A stretch of DNA of 49,914 nt from Acidobacteriota bacterium (GTDB lineage Bacteria > Acidobacteriota > Terriglobia > Terriglobales > SCQP01): positions 1 through 49,914 of the forward strand of contig JAKASR010000027.1 of the NCBI GenBank assembly GCA_021818955.1, in the 5' to 3' direction. Positions 7,792 through 16,338 of the stretch are shown one piece after another. Under the pieces are notes generated by a model. That model was not told where the DNA came from. It ran no database searches and saw only the letters and a list, made by a program, of their open reading frames with translations. The position numbers were made by a program, and so were the translations under genes. Each line of letters starts with the position of its first letter. Positions within the stretch are counted from its first letter, which is position 1.

Positions 7792-8895
7792 ATGCCCTCC
7801 AACGTCTCCGCCTCTTCGTCTGAAACTTTCGATTTCTTATTGCTCGGCGCCGGCATTATCGGCATGGCTTTGGCGCGGGAATTGAGCCTGGCCGGCGTGC
7901 GGGTAGGCTTGCTGGAGCGCGGACAGTGCGGGCAGGGCGCCTCGCGCGCCGCCGCCGGCATGCTGGCCGTCTCCGGCTTTCCGCATGATTCCCCCCTGGC
8001 TCCGCTGGCGCGCGCCGCGGGCGAGCTCTACCCCGAATTTTTGCGGCAGCTCGAAGCCGAAACCGGCATGCAATGCGACTACCGCCGCATCGGCACGCTG
8101 GCCGCGCAAGCCGCAGTCGAGCGCCACGGCGGAAATCCCGCCGAGCTGGCGGCGATGCCGCCCGGCGCCGAGCCCGAATTGCGCGCCCAGGGCGCCTGGT
8201 ATAGCCTGCCCGGCGATCATTCGGTCAATCCGCGGGCGCTCTGCGATATGCTGCTGCGCTCGCTGCGCTCGCGCGGCGTAGCGATTTTCGAAAACACCGC
8301 CGCGCAATCGGTAGCCGCGCGGCCGCGGGGCGGCTTCACCGTCGCGACCAGCCGCGGCGCGATGGCCGCCGACCAGGTGGTATTCACCAGCGGCGCCTGG
8401 ACGGCCGAGATATCCGGCGGGCGGCTGCCGGTGACTCCCTGCCGGGGACAGATGCTCGCCCTGGAAGGCCGGCCTGAACTGCTGCGCCATGTGCTGCTCG
8501 GCCCCGATGTTTACCTGGTGCCGCAAAGCTCCGGACGCATTCTCGCCGGCTCGACGCTCGAGTACGCAGGCTTCGACCAGAACCCGGATGCCGCAACCCT
8601 GATGCGATTGCGCCGCGCCGCCATCGCGCTGGCGCCCGCGCTCGAGCCTTTGCCTACGGTTGAAACCTGGGCGGGGCTGCGGCCCGATACCAGCGACCAT
8701 TTGCCGCTGCTGGGCGAAGCCGGCGCGCCGGGCTTGTGGTCCGCCACCGGACATTACCGCGACGGCATACTGCTCGCGCCCATTACCGCCCGGCTAATGG
8801 CGGCGCTGGTGCGCGGGCGCAAGCCGGAAATCGAGCTGAGCCCGTTTGCGCCAGCCAGATTGCAAAGCGCGTCAGGACGAGCGAAAACGAGCTAA
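7792..8895 (+). CDS. thiO: FAD-dependent glycine/D-amino acid oxidase (ThiO-like)
   Basis: This 367-residue DAAO-superfamily flavoenzyme has an N-terminal Rossmann motif (LLGAGIIGMALARELSLAG), an acidic residue ending strand 2 (LLERG), a conserved SRAAAGML segment, and the C-terminal FAD-binding pattern GLRPDTSDHLPLLGEA...GHYRDGILLAP. That last pattern is typical of ThiO, which oxidises glycine to iminoacetate for the thiazole of thiamine. No other thiamine gene is nearby, so oxidation of another small amine is possible. ATG 7792 is preferred over an in-frame TTG at 7786; no good Shine-Dalgarno is visible. Length is normal for the family. Confidence 0.75.
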   Translation: MPSNVSASSSETFDFLLLGAGIIGMALARELSLAGVRVGLLERGQCGQGASRAAAGMLAVSGFPHDSPLAPLARAAGELYPEFLRQLEAETGMQCDYRRIGTLAAQAAVERHGGNPAELAAMPPGAEPELRAQGAWYSLPGDHSVNPRALCDMLLRSLRSRGVAIFENTAAQSVAARPRGGFTVATSRGAMAADQVVFTSGAWTAEISGGRLPVTPCRGQMLALEGRPELLRHVLLGPDVYLVPQSSGRILAGSTLEYAGFDQNPDAATLMRLRRAAIALAPALEPLPTVETWAGLRPDTSDHLPLLGEAGAPGLWSATGHYRDGILLAPITARLMAALVRGRKPEIELSPFAPARLQSASGRAKTS

Positions 8896-8933
8896 AACGA
8901 GCCCAAGCCGAGCGACGAGCGAAAATTAACTCC

Positions 8934-9971
8934 ATGCGAGCAGCCGAACTGAACGCCCCGCGCAGGTTCCAAATCGTCGCGACGCCAATTCCAGAGCCGG
9001 CGCCCGGAGAAATCCAGGTCCGCATCGAGTCGGTCGGCGTATGCGGCTCCGACCTGCACGCCTACGCGGAGGGCGCGGTGGGCAGCACCCCCAATCTCTA
9101 TCCGATGATTCTGGGCCATGAGCCCGCCGGCACGATTGTCAAAACCGGAGCGGGCGTTAGCGGACTGGCGCCCGGGGATCGCGGCGCGCTCGAGCCCGCG
9201 CTCTATTGCTATCACTGCGAATTCTGCCGCAGCGGACATCACAACGTCTGCGCGCAGATCCGTTTTCTCAGCAACCCCGGCAACCCCGGCTTCTTTCGCG
9301 AATTCGTCAACCTGCCGGCGATTAACTTTCTGCCCATTCCCGCCGGCATGTCCTTCGACGAAGCCGCATTGGCCGAACCGCTCGCCGTCGCCATGCATTC
9401 CGTCCAGCTCGCCTCGATTCAAGCCGGCGAAACCGCGGCGGTGATCGGCGCCGGTCCGATCGGACTGCTCACCATCGCCGCCTTGCGGGCGGTAAACGCC
9501 GGCCGCATTTTTGCCATTGAACCTTTGCCCCATCGCCGCGAGCTGGCCCGAAAACTCGGCGCCGAGGCTGCATTCGAACCGGCGGAAGCCGAACAGGCAA
9601 TCAGCCAGGCCACCGCCCGGCGCGGCGTGGATTGCAGCCTGGATTGCGCCGCCGGGCCCGATACGTCCAACCAGGCCATTCAATTCACCCGCCATGCCGG
9701 CCGCGTGGCGATCACCGGCATTCATGCCATGCCCGCCGTTTTCCTGGACGGCTCCGCCATGCGCCGCAAGGAGCTGACGATTTTTAACGTTCGCCGCTCC
9801 AACCATGAGAGCGAAACGGCGCTGGCGCTGCTCCAACAAAACCCCAAACTGTTCGCGCCGCTTTTGACCCATAGCCGCCCGCTCGACCGCATCGGCGAAG
9901 CTTTCAAAATCGCCGGCGAATATCGCGATGGGGTGGGCAAGATGATGATACGGGTGGCGGAGACGAGTTAA
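8934..9971 (+). CDS. Zinc-dependent medium-chain alcohol dehydrogenase
   Basis: This 345-residue MDR-family protein resembles sorbitol/threonine dehydrogenases. Catalytic zinc ligands are Cys37 (GVCGSD) and His62-Glu63 (GHEPAG). The structural zinc site is Cys92, Cys95, Cys98 and Cys106. A Rossmann motif, GAGPIGLL, lies in the second half. It should oxidise a secondary alcohol or polyol with NAD(P), but the substrate is not evident. ATG 8934 aligns the protein with its family; a longer frame upstream runs back into the ThiO-like gene. The 38-nt gap before it contains ACGAGC-rich direct repeats. Confidence 0.85.
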   Translation: MRAAELNAPRRFQIVATPIPEPAPGEIQVRIESVGVCGSDLHAYAEGAVGSTPNLYPMILGHEPAGTIVKTGAGVSGLAPGDRGALEPALYCYHCEFCRSGHHNVCAQIRFLSNPGNPGFFREFVNLPAINFLPIPAGMSFDEAALAEPLAVAMHSVQLASIQAGETAAVIGAGPIGLLTIAALRAVNAGRIFAIEPLPHRRELARKLGAEAAFEPAEAEQAISQATARRGVDCSLDCAAGPDTSNQAIQFTRHAGRVAITGIHAMPAVFLDGSAMRRKELTIFNVRRSNHESETALALLQQNPKLFAPLLTHSRPLDRIGEAFKIAGEYRDGVGKMMIRVAETS

Positions 9972-10134
9972 AGCGACTTATTGAAGGCGCGACAGGCGGC
10001 GTAGCCGGCGGCGGCGGGCGAGCCCACGGCGGCGCCGAAGCGCGCCGCGCGGCTGCGCGACAGGCTATGAGGTTGGATGGCGCAAGCGTGGACGGACGTC
10101 TTTTCAGCTCACAACGAGGATCCCGGCGACAAGC

Positions 10135-10169
10135 AGAAAAAACGCGTCCCGGGCAGGCCGGGGCGCGTT
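10135..10169 (-). terminator. Intrinsic terminator of the SYLF gene
   Basis: A 12-bp stem (10141-10152 with 10158-10169, one G-U pair) has a 5-nt loop. Read on the minus strand it is followed at once by six T residues (complement of 10137-10142). It lies about 20 nt after the SYLF stop codon. The GC-rich 9972-10134 stretch before it holds no convincing gene. Confidence 0.85.
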
Positions 10170-10188
10170 ATTTTCTTTGGCGGGTGGC

Positions 10189-10908
10189 TTAGCTTTGCTG
10201 GCGGGCAGCAGCGGATTCAACCGTGATTTCATGCAGCAGCGGTTCGGCGGCGGGAGGCACGCGCACATGGCCATTGAGCACCGATTGATTCGCCACGGTG
10301 CCGTACATAGCGCGGTTGCCGCTGTCATCCGGCTGCACAACGCTGCCGTTCAGGCTAACGCCGGCGAAAGCGCCGCGGCTGCGCGAATAGGTCAGGATCT
10401 TGCCATGCAGGCTGGCGCTGGTGGCGGCGGCGGCGTTGCGCCCGACCGGGCCGGCCGCGGCGGTGGCTTCACCACCAATCTTGAATTTATTGCTGAGCAG
10501 GTGATCCAGGCCGCTGCGGTTCATGAACACCATGACCACGTCGGAGGAGGCTCCGCCGATCTGCAAGCCCCAACTGCCGCCGCCGAGGGTGATAAACAAC
10601 GGCGCGCTCCAGGCGCCGGTGCGCGCGCTCCGGCAGGTCACCATGCCTTTGCCATACTGCCCGCCAAAACCGAAGGCTAACTTCTTTTCACCCGGAATGA
10701 TGCCGATGCAGCGGGCATGTTCCAGCAATTCCTTGGGAATACCCTTGTCGGGGGTTTTCATGATGGCGTGAAAGACTTTCGTGGCGCTGCGGATGCGCGC
10801 CACATCATCGCTGCGTCCGGAATGCGCCGCCAGGGCCGAAACCGTAAACCCTCCGAGCACCGCCACGCTGGCCAATACGGCTTGTAATTTCAAATCATGC
10901 TTTTTCAT
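10189..10908 (-). CDS. Exported SYLF-domain (Ysc84-type) lipid-binding protein
   Basis: This 239-residue protein has a signal peptide (MKKHDLKLQAVLASVAVL...SALA) and then a SYLF domain over about residues 35-205. The domain shows CIGIIPGEKKLAFGFGGQYGKG, ITLGGGSWGLQIGGASSDVV, and a later GRNAAAATSASL / YSRSRGAFAGVSLNG segment. SYLF domains bind phosphoinositides in eukaryotes; bacterial members are exported and of unknown function. A strong Shine-Dalgarno (GAGGAGG on the minus strand) lies 5-6 nt before the ATG. It is transcribed alone and ends at a clear terminator. Confidence 0.88.
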   Translation of the reverse strand: MKKHDLKLQAVLASVAVLGGFTVSALAAHSGRSDDVARIRSATKVFHAIMKTPDKGIPKELLEHARCIGIIPGEKKLAFGFGGQYGKGMVTCRSARTGAWSAPLFITLGGGSWGLQIGGASSDVVMVFMNRSGLDHLLSNKFKIGGEATAAAGPVGRNAAAATSASLHGKILTYSRSRGAFAGVSLNGSVVQPDDSGNRAMYGTVANQSVLNGHVRVPPAAEPLLHEITVESAAARQQS

Positions 10909-11219
10909 GCAATCCTCCTCCGTCCCCCTCTGTCACTCTGCCGCTAGGATGTTTAGAGATTCCCTTCAGCTATGCAAGTTGCCCGCAATCGGGCCTTTCG
11001 GTAATATTCTGGCGCGCATGCCGCCTCGGGCGCGTGGCCACTCCGCGGCGGGGTAAGAAGCTGCCACTTGGCGTCTCCGGCCGGGCATGCTAACGTAATG
11101 TTTTCTCTAAACGATGCTTTGCCGCTTCAGTATTCACCTTTTTTTTGCAACAGCCTCCGCGGCCGAAAGGCGGCTACGGCTGCGCGCTTACCTGATGCCC
11201 AGGCCTTAAGGGAGATACG
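10909..11219. other. Intergenic region between the SYLF gene and gcvT
   Basis: This 311-nt gap between divergent genes carries the SYLF ribosome site, a small GCCCG-CAAT-CGGGC hairpin (10981-10994), a T8 run near 11145 and a GC-rich hairpin just before gcvT. I looked for the conserved core of a glycine riboswitch because of the gcv operon and did not see it. Promoters for both genes should lie here, but I could not assign them. Confidence 0.5.
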
Positions 11220-12338
11220 GTGTCCGCTATAAGTACCCCGGCCGAACCCCGCCGCACCCCGCTGCATCGACTGCATCGCCAACTCGGCGCCAAGATGGTG
11301 CCCTTCGCCGGCTGGGAGATGCCGGTCGAGTATGCCGGCATCGTCGCCGAACATCTGGCGGTGCGCACCCGCGCGGGTTTGTTTGACGTCAGCCACATGG
11401 GCGAAATCCTGGTGGCGGGCCCGCACGCACTGGAGCTGGTGCAGCACGTCACCAGCAACGACGCCGCCCGGCTTAAATGCGGCCAGGCGCAGTATTCCGG
11501 CCTGATGACGGCTGAAGGCACTTTTGTGGACGATCTGCTCGTACACAAGCTGGGCGACGAGCAATACCTGCTGGTGGTCAATGCCGCCAATCTCGACGCC
11601 GACCTGGAGCATCTTCGCGCCAATAATCCCATGGCGGCGGAGGTGCGCGACCTCAGCCCGGAATACGCCCAGATCGCGCTGCAGGGTCCGCTGGCGCTGG
11701 AAATCATCAAGCCGTTTTCGCCGGCGCCGCTCGCGACCATTCCCTATTACTGGTTCATTCAAGACCGCTTTCTCGGCTTCGAGGCGCTGCTCGCCCGCAC
11801 CGGCTATACCGGCGAGGATGGCTTTGAAATCTATCTCGCCCCCGAGCACGCCGAGGCGGCCTGGAACGCGCTGATGGAGGCGGGGCGCGAACGGGGGCTG
11901 CTGCCCTGCGGCCTGGGGGCGCGCAATACCCTCCGCCTGGAAGCCGCCATGGCGCTTTATGGGCATGAAATCAATCGCCAGACCACTCCCTGGGAGGCCA
12001 ACCTGGGGTGGATTTGCAAGCTGGAAAAAGCCGAATTCCTAGGCCGCGAGCGGCTCGCCCGCCTGCGCCAGCAGCCGCTGCAACGCAAGCTGATCGGCCT
12101 GGAAATGATCGAGCCGGGGATTGCCCGCGACGGCTATCCGTTGTTTCACTGCGGCCGCCAGGTAGGGCAGGTCACCAGCGGCTCGCCGGGGCCCTTTGTG
12201 CAGCGCAACATCGCCCTGGGCTACGCGCCGGTGGAGCTGGCCACGCCCGGCGTCGAACTGCAAGTCGCCATTCGCGCCCGCCACGCGCGCGCGCGCGTCG
12301 TCCCTTTACCGTTTTACAAACGCGCGCCGAAGCCGTAA
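11220..12338 (+). CDS. gcvT: Glycine cleavage system T protein (aminomethyltransferase)
   Basis: This 372-residue T protein transfers the methylene carbon from aminomethyl-lipoyl-H protein to tetrahydrofolate and releases ammonia. Family features include an N-terminal HRQLGAKMVPFAGWEMPVEY, AGLFDVSHMGEI, ARTGYTGEDGFEIY, and the C-terminal barrel with KLIGLEM and GQVTSG. Length is typical. The GTG start is supported by AAGGGAG 6 nt upstream. It is the first gene of a compact gcvT-gcvH-gcvPA-gcvPB operon, 19 nt before gcvH. Confidence 0.95.
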   Translation: MSAISTPAEPRRTPLHRLHRQLGAKMVPFAGWEMPVEYAGIVAEHLAVRTRAGLFDVSHMGEILVAGPHALELVQHVTSNDAARLKCGQAQYSGLMTAEGTFVDDLLVHKLGDEQYLLVVNAANLDADLEHLRANNPMAAEVRDLSPEYAQIALQGPLALEIIKPFSPAPLATIPYYWFIQDRFLGFEALLARTGYTGEDGFEIYLAPEHAEAAWNALMEAGRERGLLPCGLGARNTLRLEAAMALYGHEINRQTTPWEANLGWICKLEKAEFLGRERLARLRQQPLQRKLIGLEMIEPGIARDGYPLFHCGRQVGQVTSGSPGPFVQRNIALGYAPVELATPGVELQVAIRARHARARVVPLPFYKRAPKP

Positions 12339-12357
12339 GCCGCGCGGGAAAGCGCCT

Positions 12358-12759
12358 ATGTCCTATCCCAAAAATTACCGTTACACGGCCGAGCACGAAT
12401 GGGTGGCCGCCCCGGAAAACGGCCGCGCCCGCATCGGCATTACCGACTATGCCCAGCATGCCCTGGGCGATATCGTCTTCGTGGAACTGCCCGCGGCCGG
12501 CGCCCACCTGGAAGCCGGACAGCCGTTGGGCACGGTCGAAAGCGTCAAGGCGGTTTCGGAAGTCTTTGCTCCGGTTTCGGGCACGGTGACCGCGGTGAAT
12601 ACCAGCCTGTCGGCCCATCCGGAACTGATCAACCAGGACCCGCACGCCGGCGCCTGGATGGTGGAAGTGCAGCTCGATGACGCGGCGCCTCTGGATAAAC
12701 TGATGGACGCGACCCGCTACGAAGCTTTCATCGCGGAAGAACAAACCGGTAAAGCCTGA
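12358..12759 (+). CDS. gcvH: Glycine cleavage system H protein
   Basis: This 133-residue lipoyl carrier shuttles the aminomethyl group between the P, T and L proteins. Lys64 in GTVESVKAVSEV is the lipoylation site. YTAEHEWV at the start and GDIVFVELP are diagnostic. ATG 12358 gives the canonical length; longer frames run into gcvT. It sits 19 nt after gcvT and 34 nt before gcvPA. No lipoate ligase or lpd gene is in the window, so lipoylation and the L protein come from elsewhere. Confidence 0.96.
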   Translation: MSYPKNYRYTAEHEWVAAPENGRARIGITDYAQHALGDIVFVELPAAGAHLEAGQPLGTVESVKAVSEVFAPVSGTVTAVNTSLSAHPELINQDPHAGAWMVEVQLDDAAPLDKLMDATRYEAFIAEEQTGKA

Positions 12760-12793
12760 GGCCCGGCCAGCTATCGAAAAACGGAACCCCCGC

Positions 12794-14170
12794 ATGCGTT
12801 ATCTGCCTAAATCCGACGTCATTCGCCGCGAAATGCTCTCCACGCTGGGCCTGGAAAACGTGGACCAGTTATTTGCGCACATTCCCGAATACTGCCGCCT
12901 GCGCCGCCCGCTGAATCTGCCCGCGGGCCGGAGCGAGCCGGAAATCCTGGAAGATTTTCGCGCGCTGGCGGAGGATAATGCCGCCGGCTACGCCTCGTTT
13001 CTCGGCGCCGGCGCCTATCACCACTTTCGTCCGGTGCTGATCGAGGCGCTGATCTCGCGCGGCGAATGGTTCACGGCCTATACCCCCTACCAGCCGGAAA
13101 TCAGCCAGGGAACGCTGCAATCCATCTTTGAATTTCAAACGATGATCTGCCAGCTCACCGGCATGGAAGTCGCCAATGCGTCCATGTACGACGGCTCGAC
13201 GGCGATGGCGGAAGCGGCGCTGATGGCGCGGCGGCTGACCGGGAAATCGGCGCTGCTGGCCGCCCGCTCGACGCACCCTCAATACCGCGAGGTGCTGGCC
13301 ACCTACCTGCAACACCAGCCGGGCGGGTTGCGAGAATTCGGCTATGGCGAAAGCGGCGCTGTGGATGCGGAACAACTGGAGCGCGAACTGCGCGCCGGCG
13401 ATGTGGCCGCGGTGCTGCTGCAAAGCCCCAACTTTTTCGGCACGGTGGAAGATTGGGAAGCGGCCGCCCGCCTCGCCCATGCCCACGGCGCCCTGCTGGT
13501 GGCCGTGATCGCCGAGCCGGTCAGCCTGGGCTTGCTGCCCCCGCCGGCGGCCGCCGATATCGTCGCCCTGGAAGCCCAGGGCTTTGGCATTCCCGTGGGT
13601 TTCGGCGGCCCGTATGCCGGGGTGTTGGCGACCCGCCAAAAGTACGTGCGCAGCCTGCCGGGCAGACTGGTGGGCGAGGCCCGCGACCGCCAGGGACGGC
13701 GCGGATACGTGCTGACGCTGGCCACGCGCGAGCAGCATATTCGCCGCGAAAAGGCGACTTCCAATATTTGCACCAACCAGGCGCTGTGCGCGCTGATGGC
13801 GTCGATTTTCATGGCGGTGTACGGCCGCGAAGGCCTGCGCGAGCTGGCCAAACAGAACCTGGCCAAGGCCGATTATGCCGCCCGCGCCTTCGCCGCCGCC
13901 GGGGTGGAATTGCTATTCCCCGCCCCCCGCTTTCATGAGCTGGTGGCGCGCCCGCGCCGGCCGCTGGCGGAGATTGAAGCCGAATTGCTGGCGGCGCGCA
14001 TCGTACCCGGGCTGCCGCTGGGCCCCTGGTATGGCGAGCTGGAAGGCGCGGCGCTGATCTGCGTCACTGAAACCGCCACGCGCGATGCCATAGACAAACT
14101 GGCCGCCGCTTACGCCGCCGGCGCGCGCCGTCCCGCCCGCCAGGCGAAAGAGGTTTCGCTGCACACCTGA
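12794..14170 (+). CDS. gcvPA: Glycine dehydrogenase (decarboxylating) subunit 1
   Basis: This 458-residue alpha subunit belongs to the split P protein, which decarboxylates glycine on PLP and loads the residue onto GcvH. Recognisable family motifs are the N-terminal RYLPKS, FLGAGAYHHFRP, TPYQPEISQGTLQSIFEFQ and the SNICTNQAL segment. Subunit 1 lacks the PLP lysine, which lies in GcvPB. Length is normal. The two-subunit form is common in Acidobacteriota, Firmicutes and thermophiles, unlike the single-chain E. coli enzyme. Confidence 0.95.
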   Translation: MRYLPKSDVIRREMLSTLGLENVDQLFAHIPEYCRLRRPLNLPAGRSEPEILEDFRALAEDNAAGYASFLGAGAYHHFRPVLIEALISRGEWFTAYTPYQPEISQGTLQSIFEFQTMICQLTGMEVANASMYDGSTAMAEAALMARRLTGKSALLAARSTHPQYREVLATYLQHQPGGLREFGYGESGAVDAEQLERELRAGDVAAVLLQSPNFFGTVEDWEAAARLAHAHGALLVAVIAEPVSLGLLPPPAAADIVALEAQGFGIPVGFGGPYAGVLATRQKYVRSLPGRLVGEARDRQGRRGYVLTLATREQHIRREKATSNICTNQALCALMASIFMAVYGREGLRELAKQNLAKADYAARAFAAAGVELLFPAPRFHELVARPRRPLAEIEAELLAARIVPGLPLGPWYGELEGAALICVTETATRDAIDKLAAAYAAGARRPARQAKEVSLHT

Positions 14171-14236
14171 TGCGGCGGATTTTTCCGCGGGCCGATGTAG
14201 CCGTTTCCTTCGGCCGCGGCTGAACTTTGAGCTTTT

Positions 14237-15748
14237 ATGCCTGAAATTACGCCTGAAAATACGCCAGCGCTCGCCGCCACCCATATCCAGAGCGACGAGC
14301 CGTTATTATTCGAAATCTCCTCGCCGGGCAAACGCGCCTGGCAATTGCCGCCGCTCGACGTGCCCGAAGCCGATTTGGAGCTTCTGCTGCCCGCCGGCAC
14401 GCGCGACGATATCGCCGGCTTTCCCGAACTCAGCGAAATCGAGCTGGTGCGCCATTACACCCGGCTCAGCACCTGGAACTATGCCATAGATCAGGGGCTG
14501 TATCCGCTAGGCTCGTGCACGATGAAGTACAACTCGCGCCTGAACGAAGTGGTGGCGCGGCTGGAGGGCCTGGCCGAAGGCCATCCCTTGCAGCCGGCCG
14601 CGGTCATGCAGGGAGCGCTGCGGCTGATGCGCCGGCTGGAAGCCGCCCTGGCCGAGATTACCGGCATGGACGCGGTCACCTTGCAACCGGCCGCCGGCGC
14701 TCAAGGCGAGCTGACGGGGATTTTAATTATCCGCGCCTGCCTGGCGGCGCGCGGCAATCCGCGCGCCAAAATTCTGATTCCCGATTCGGCGCATGGCACC
14801 AACCCCGCCACCGCCGCCATTGCCGGCTACCGCGTCGAAAACCTGCGCTCCGATGCCCGCGGCCTGGTGGAGCTTTCCAGCCTGGAACGATTGATGGACG
14901 AGTCGGTGGCGGCGCTGATGCTCACCAATCCCAATACCCTGGGTTTGTTCGAGGAAGACATTCACCGCATCGCCGAACTGGTGCATGCCCGCGGCGGCCT
15001 GCTTTATATGGATGGCGCCAACATGAACGCCCTCGTCGGCCGCGCCCGTCCCGGCGACTTCGGCGTGGATGTAATGCACCTGAACCTGCACAAGACCTTT
15101 TCCACCCCGCACGGCGGCGGCGGCCCGGGCGCGGGTCCGGTCGCGGTAAAGAGCTTTCTCGAACCCTTTCTGCCGGTGCCCCGAATCGTGGAGGGCGAAG
15201 CCGGCGGCCTGCGGTTGGAAACCGATCGCCCGGCTTCGATCGGCCGGGTGCGCGCCTTCTTCGGCAATTTCGGCATGTTCGTCCGCGCGCTCGCCTACAT
15301 TCTCGCCAACGGCAGCGACGGCTTGAAGCAGACCACCGACGACGCCGTGCTCAACGCCAACTACATCCGCCAGCAACTGGAAGACAGCTATGCGCTTCCC
15401 TATGCCACACCCAGCCTGCACGAGTGCGTTTTCAGCGACCGTTTGCAGGCGCGCCAGGGGGTGCACACCGGTGACATTGCCAAGCGGCTGATGGATTATG
15501 GCTTCCATCCTTACACCGTCTCGTTTCCGCTGATCGTGCCGGGAGCGCTGATGATTGAGCCGACGGAAAGCGAAAGCCGCGAGGAACTCGACCGCTTCAT
15601 CGCCGCCATGCGGGCCATTGCGCGCGAAGCCGAGACCGCGCCCGAGTTGGTGCAAGCCGCGCCCCATCGCACCCGCATTTCCCGGCTCGACGAAGCCGCC
15701 GCGGCGCGGCAGCCGGTGCTGCGCTGGCAGCCGAAGGCGCAAGGCTGA
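14237..15748 (+). CDS. gcvPB: Glycine dehydrogenase (decarboxylating) subunit 2
   Basis: This 503-residue beta subunit carries the PLP-binding lysine, Lys286 in HLNLHKTFSTPHGGGGPG. Other family motifs are GSCTMKYNSRLNE, the PAAGAQGELTG cofactor region, DSAHGTNPATA and DGANMNALVG. It forms an alpha2-beta2 enzyme with GcvPA and completes the operon. The ATG is 66 nt after gcvPA. A hairpin at 15749-15775 directly follows the stop. Confidence 0.95.
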   Translation: MPEITPENTPALAATHIQSDEPLLFEISSPGKRAWQLPPLDVPEADLELLLPAGTRDDIAGFPELSEIELVRHYTRLSTWNYAIDQGLYPLGSCTMKYNSRLNEVVARLEGLAEGHPLQPAAVMQGALRLMRRLEAALAEITGMDAVTLQPAAGAQGELTGILIIRACLAARGNPRAKILIPDSAHGTNPATAAIAGYRVENLRSDARGLVELSSLERLMDESVAALMLTNPNTLGLFEEDIHRIAELVHARGGLLYMDGANMNALVGRARPGDFGVDVMHLNLHKTFSTPHGGGGPGAGPVAVKSFLEPFLPVPRIVEGEAGGLRLETDRPASIGRVRAFFGNFGMFVRALAYILANGSDGLKQTTDDAVLNANYIRQQLEDSYALPYATPSLHECVFSDRLQARQGVHTGDIAKRLMDYGFHPYTVSFPLIVPGALMIEPTESESREELDRFIAAMRAIAREAETAPELVQAAPHRTRISRLDEAAAARQPVLRWQPKAQG

Positions 15749-15775
15749 GCGAGACACGGCGGGGCCGCGTCTCGC
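15749..15775 (+). terminator. Hairpin at the end of the gcv operon
   Basis: A 12-bp stem (15749-15760 with 15764-15775, one mismatch) with a GGG loop begins at the gcvPB stop codon. There is no T-tract, so it may stop transcription poorly or protect the 3' end. Confidence 0.5.
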
Positions 15776-16157
15776 CCTCGACAAAACAGGCAAGCCATAG
15801 ATAAACCAGGGCTTAAGCGGTGGCGGGAGGCAGTATTTTAAAAAAACGACGTGTCTCATGGTTTCATTAGAATTTTCTAATCATTCGCGCTGCATTCATC
15901 TGAATTTAGCGGCTGCTAAAAGTATCCCCTCATTGGAGGCTCCGCAAGCTATAGATATTTAAGGGAAAATATTTTTATTATCTTTTTTGAACCGATATTT
16001 TTAACGACGATTGCCGTTATTCATGATTTTTACAGGGATATTTGCCGATTTAACCCTTTCGCTATTATTTCTCCGTAATTGCCTGTAAGCCTATGGTTTC
16101 TATGGATATTACTAACTGTATATTACTTATGAGTTACTATATGTTATAATGATATTT
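15776..16157. other. AT-rich gene-free island with a consensus -10 box
   Basis: From about 15,850 to 16,157 the sequence is strongly AT-rich, in sharp contrast to its flanks, and I see no gene in either strand. It contains palindromes (TTAGAA-TT-TTCTAA and TTTAGC-GGCT-GCTAAA), several T-runs, and a perfect TATAAT at 16145-16150. No good -35 box matches the TATAAT. It could be a leader or upstream element for a transcript starting near 16157, a silenced foreign remnant, or the promoter-side remnant of something deleted. Confidence 0.6.
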
Positions 16158-16315
16158 GGATCAGAAGATCCGATGCGCCACGGCGGAAGGCGCCGCCCAA
16201 GGACTTCGGCGCGCCACCTGCGAGCGCAAGTTCTTTAACAATTCGCCGGGTTGGTTGGGGGATGCACGGGCGAGCATCCCCAGCCCGCGCGGGGTGGGTT
16301 GTAACCCCGCGCGGG
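16157..16315 (+). ncRNA. Candidate non-coding transcript with boxA-like motif
   Basis: A transcript starting 7 nt after the TATAAT box would begin with a GGATC-AGAA-GATCC hairpin (16158-16171). It then carries GTTCTTTAACAATT (16230-16243), which closely matches the boxA antitermination motif of rRNA and some CRISPR leaders. It ends in two perfect hairpins (16258-16281 and 16284-16315). Neither an rRNA gene nor a repeat array follows; ilvE ends on the opposite strand at 16339. This is a prediction from motifs only. Confidence 0.25.
16258..16315 (-). terminator. Double hairpin downstream of ilvE
   Basis: There are two perfect stem-loops: GGGGATGC/GCATCCCC (16258-16265 with 16274-16281), and a 12-bp stem CCCGCGCGGGGT (16284-16295) with 16304-16315. 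They lie just past the ilvE stop, between convergent transcription units. Neither is followed by a T-run, so their role as terminator is probable rather than shown. Confidence 0.5.
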
Positions 16316-16338
16316 CGGCGGGCGGGCGGGCTGGCGCT

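Noticed and set aside
9968-10110. Short minus-strand frame ending in a plausible peptide (FGAAVGSPAAAGYAACRAF)
   Set aside because: The frame is closed by a TGA upstream with no start codon in between and no ribosome site; probably GC-rich noncoding sequence.
10909-11219. Glycine riboswitch upstream of gcvT
   Set aside because: The conserved aptamer core could not be found on the plus strand, so the expectation from the operon was not enough.
16230-16320. CRISPR array after the boxA-like leader
   Set aside because: Only inverted repeats are present; there are no regularly spaced direct repeats and no cas genes in the window.
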